Shown here: in pieces, positions 61,939 through 64,000 of the stretch
Position numbering within the stretch: the stretch's first letter is position 1
How the letters are laid out: every line of letters begins with the position of its first letter
Source of the DNA: an uncultured Flavobacteriales bacterium
GTDB taxonomy: Bacteria; Bacteroidota; Bacteroidia; Flavobacteriales_G; Salibacteraceae
Direction of reading: 5' to 3'
NCBI GenBank assembly: GCA_943788725.1
Contig: CALSRJ010000006.1
Span: forward strand, 62,001-126,000
Length of the DNA stretch: 64,000 nt
Notes under the pieces: model-generated
The model's database searches: none
What the model saw: the letters and a program-made list of their open reading frames with translations, nothing else
Told to the model about the DNA's origin: nothing
Made by a program: the position numbers and the translations under genes

Positions 61939-63039
61939 ATGAAGCTAAGGGCAGAGCATCTCGTCAAAAAATACAAAAGCCGCACGGTGGTAAACGACGT
62001 GTCGGTAGAAGTGGAACAGGGCGAGATCGTAGGACTCCTCGGGCCGAATGGCGCGGGCAAGACCACCTCGTTCTACATGATCGTAGGCTTGATTAAACCC
62101 AACGAAGGGCAGATTTTCCAAGACGAGACAGACATCACCAGCCTCCCCATGTATATGCGCTCAAAGAGTGGCATAGGATACCTTCCACAGGAAGCATCTG
62201 TTTTCAGAAAGCTGAGCGTTGAAGACAATATCAAGGCCGTGCTCGAGATACGCAATGACATGAATAAGGCGCAACAACAACAAAAACTCGAAGGCCTGCT
62301 CAATGAGTTTGGTTTGCAGCACGTACGCAAGAACCGTGGCGACCTCCTCTCGGGGGGTGAACGACGCAGAACAGAAATTGCACGCGCACTCGCTTCCGAT
62401 CCGAAATTCATCTTACTTGATGAACCGTTCGCCGGAGTAGACCCAATAGCCGTGGAAGACATCCAATCAATCGTGGCAACGCTCAAAGACAAGAACATCG
62501 GCATCCTCATTACGGACCACAACGTACAAGAAACCCTCTCGATTACCGATAGAGCCTACCTCTTGTTTGAAGGGAGCATCCTCAAGGCAGGAACGGCAGA
62601 GGAATTGGCAAGTGACCCTGAGGTGAGAAAGGTGTACTTAGGGCAGAATTTCGAATTGAAGAAGGCGAAGAACAACAACTCATCTCAAGGATTCTTAGAG
62701 TCATTATCCGTTGTTGAATTGAGTTTTTTCAACTTCTACCAGCGCAAACGGATGACCCCAGCGACGAAGGAAATCTTGATCGCTCTCTTGGAAAGGAATC
62801 ATCTGACCGAAGCCTTTCTGAAGAAGGTGCATGAAGACGAAAAGGATAAAGTAGTAAAGCAAGAAGGCCACTGCCCGCGTTGCGGAACAGAAAAATTGCT
62901 CGTCACCAAGGAAGCCAAGGTGAGTACGGGCAAAATGGAAGGATTGTCAGGACTGTCCGGTTCGGAAACGATGGTCGAAAAAGTGAGTTGCAATGTCTGC
63001 GGACTCGTCCTTTCTGACCCCAACCATCAAACGCTTTAA
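61939..63039 (+). CDS. lptB: LPS export ATPase LptB fused to a C-terminal zinc-ribbon-like domain
   Basis: LptB energises extraction of lipopolysaccharide from the inner membrane with LptFG. Residues 1-240 are a complete LptB: Walker [10 protein letters not shown] (35-43), Q-loop [18 protein letters not shown], signature LSGGERRR (137-144), Walker [17 protein letters not shown], and the switch [10 protein letters not shown]. Usual LptB ends near 240. Here about 125 further residues follow: a helical stretch ([20 protein letters not shown]) and a four-Cys motif CPRCG (312-316) and CNVCG (351-355) that looks like a zinc ribbon. It begins at the base after the DUF5686 stop. I know of no standard LptB with this tail. 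Confidence 0.88.
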   Translation: MKLRAEHLVKKYKSRTVVNDVSVEVEQGEIVGLLGPNGAGKTTSFYMIVGLIKPNEGQIFQDETDITSLPMYMRSKSGIGYLPQEASVFRKLSVEDNIKAVLEIRNDMNKAQQQQKLEGLLNEFGLQHVRKNRGDLLSGGERRRTEIARALASDPKFILLDEPFAGVDPIAVEDIQSIVATLKDKNIGILITDHNVQETLSITDRAYLLFEGSILKAGTAEELASDPEVRKVYLGQNFELKKAKNNNSSQGFLESLSVVELSFFNFYQRKRMTPATKEILIALLERNHLTEAFLKKVHEDEKDKVVKQEGHCPRCGTEKLLVTKEAKVSTGKMEGLSGLSGSETMVEKVSCNVCGLVLSDPNHQTL

Positions 63040-63042
63040 GCC

Positions 63043-63303
63043 TTAGGCGGTCTCGAGCGCGTGCAAGTGAAAGGAGTACCGCTCCATGATCACGTTGCAA
63101 AGCAGCTTCTTACACGCCTTATCCACTTTAGCGCTAGCGCTAGCCTCATCTGGAGCTTCTACTTCCAGTTGAACGTGCTTCCCGATACGCACATTGGCGA
63201 TTTCTTTCAGACCCAAGTTGGCCATGGTGGCGGATACCGCTTTCCCTTGAGGATCCAAGAGATTGTCGTGCGGCATGATATCGATTTCAGCTTTGAATTT
63301 CAT
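63043..63303 (-). CDS. purS: phosphoribosylformylglycinamidine synthase subunit PurS
   Basis: PurS is the small subunit of the three-part FGAM synthase (PurS-PurQ-PurL) in purine synthesis. From the ATG at 63301-63303 it is 86 residues, the family length, with FKAEIDIMPHDNLLDPQGKA and the VRIGKHVQLEV and KLLCNVIMERYSF segments. Most Bacteroidota instead use a large single-chain PurL, so its presence is a little unusual. It overlaps pssA by 17 bp and lies convergent to lptB. Confidence 0.85.
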   Translation of the reverse strand: MKFKAEIDIMPHDNLLDPQGKAVSATMANLGLKEIANVRIGKHVQLEVEAPDEASASAKVDKACKKLLCNVIMERYSFHLHALETA

Positions 63304-64000
63304 CTGCTGTGCGCTTACTTTTTGAGGCCTCAAAGGTGGCATAAATGAATGAAAGGAGGAAATATCCAGCCATGAATATTGGCAAGAGGAGGTAATCAAT
63401 GGTTCCGATGTTGAATGGGATAAAGCTCAGGTATGGCAATAAAAAAATTAGGTAGGCTACTGCAGCCCAAATCAGGATACCGTAACTCCACTTGTTCTTT
63501 TGCCATCCCATTCCCTTGAATTTCAATGAAAGCGTTGGAATGTTGGAGACCATCATGATGGCCAGGAAGAGTGCAAGAACCTGATACGTAAGCGTATTGA
63601 ACATCAGTTTCACCAATCCAATGTCCGATGCGTCCCAATGGCGCTCATCTCCTAAAAGATCGACAAAGCCTGGCGTAAGGGGGTTGTAGAAATTCAAATG
63701 ATAGTTCATCTCCAAGACCAGTGGAATGCTGACCACTACCAAGGTCATGGCAGGTGTAGCCAAGCCTCGAAAATGCGAGGCGTGGTTTTCCAACAAATTG
63801 AATTTTCCCAGTCGGTAAGCAGAGGCCATCGGAATGAGTCCTGCCACCGACGTATTGAGCAACACCGTCATGGGCCAATCAGCAATTTCGACGAAGTAGT
63901 AGCCCTGCGTGATGACCATCATCTGAAAGAGAATGAACCCCGGCACCACCCCTGATGTCACTAAGTCCGCCAAGCTATCGAGTTGTACGCCTAATTCGCT
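63287..64000 (-). CDS. pssA: CDP-diacylglycerol-serine O-phosphatidyltransferase (5' end outside window)
   Basis: PssA makes phosphatidylserine, the precursor of phosphatidylethanolamine. The frame is open to the window edge, so the beginning is missing. The visible 237 residues start in the CDP-alcohol phosphatidyltransferase signature, GVQLDSLADLVTSGVVPGF (the GxxxDxxxD part), followed by several membrane helices (MTVLLNTSVAGLIPMASAYR, TPAMTLVVVSIPLVLEM, WAAVAYLIFLLPYLSFIPF). It is the bacterial membrane-type enzyme. The stop overlaps purS by 17 bp. Confidence 0.9.
   Translation of the reverse strand, partial: SELGVQLDSLADLVTSGVVPGFILFQMMVITQGYYFVEIADWPMTVLLNTSVAGLIPMASAYRLGKFNLLENHASHFRGLATPAMTLVVVSIPLVLEMNYHLNFYNPLTPGFVDLLGDERHWDASDIGLVKLMFNTLTYQVLALFLAIMMVSNIPTLSLKFKGMGWQKNKWSYGILIWAAVAYLIFLLPYLSFIPFNIGTIDYLLLPIFMAGYFLLSFIYATFEASKSKRTADEIQS

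Overview
The window is a 64 kb stretch of chromosome from a member of the Bacteroidota, most likely the Flavobacteriales. The family is not resolved. Four large secreted proteins end in the gliding-motility-associated / type IX secretion (CHU_C, type B) C-terminal domain, gldE and gldD are present, and the gene order rng - HU - mutY - ssb - gldE - gldD is the one I associate with flavobacteria. Promoters are of the Bacteroidota kind (TTTG / TAnnTTTG) and Shine-Dalgarno sequences are almost absent. Heme A synthase, a 2-oxoglutarate dehydrogenase complex and fumarase point to aerobic respiration. The region is densely packed core genome. I see no tRNA, rRNA, insertion sequence, prophage or CRISPR, and no gap longer than about 180 bp.

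Layout. 1-3112: sucAB (minus). 3110-9994: a small unknown gene, an SDR-type epimerase, and a tight minus-strand operon of an RND/MMPL exporter, rfbA and a polyprenyl diphosphate synthase, divergent from a radical SAM/SPASM enzyme. 10028-14133: translation genes, rplM-rpsI-rpsB-tsf from one canonical promoter, a terminator, then pyrH-frr from a separate promoter. 14166-19184: kbl, gdhA, and an operon of a BadF-type kinase, a CoA-type Nudix hydrolase and a secreted unknown. 19211-26419: a 1,115-residue CHU_C protein, an FAD oxidoreductase, trhO and purH. 26427-31985: the rod-shape operon mreB-mreC-mreD-mrdA-rodA. 32015-39371: a YihY/BrkB membrane protein, a secreted GH3 hexosaminidase, an LEA-type lipoprotein, a CHU_C protein with a propeller-like N-terminus and an M20 dipeptidase. 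39550-44102: a tandem pair of related CHU_C proteins. 44101-50983: mlaF-mlaE, a tiny lipoprotein coupled to a SprT-like protein, manC, fumC, a 57-residue membrane protein, prfB and recX. 51047-57234: the HU-TPR-30-residue basic protein-rng operon facing mutY and ssb-gldE-gldD. 57185-64000: ctaA, a small exported protein, tatC, a DUF5686 outer-membrane protein, an LptB carrying an extra zinc-ribbon-like C-terminus, purS and the end of pssA.

The most unusual signal is regulatory. A TAnnTTTG -7 box lies 4 or 5 nt upstream of the start codon of seven genes (pyrH, the BadF-type kinase, trhO, nagZ, mlaE, a small lipoprotein gene, prfB) and 7-15 nt upstream of four more (radical SAM gene, the 82-residue exported protein, tatC, BrkB). 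If the box is centred near -7, these mRNAs are leaderless or nearly so, which fits a lineage whose ribosomes hide the anti-Shine-Dalgarno sequence. mreB instead has a strong GGAGGT. Other points of interest are the LptB-zinc-ribbon fusion, prfB without its programmed frameshift, three genes shorter than 60 codons, a hairpin at the predicted 5' end of the rplM mRNA, and a perfect palindrome on the -7 box of a small exported protein.
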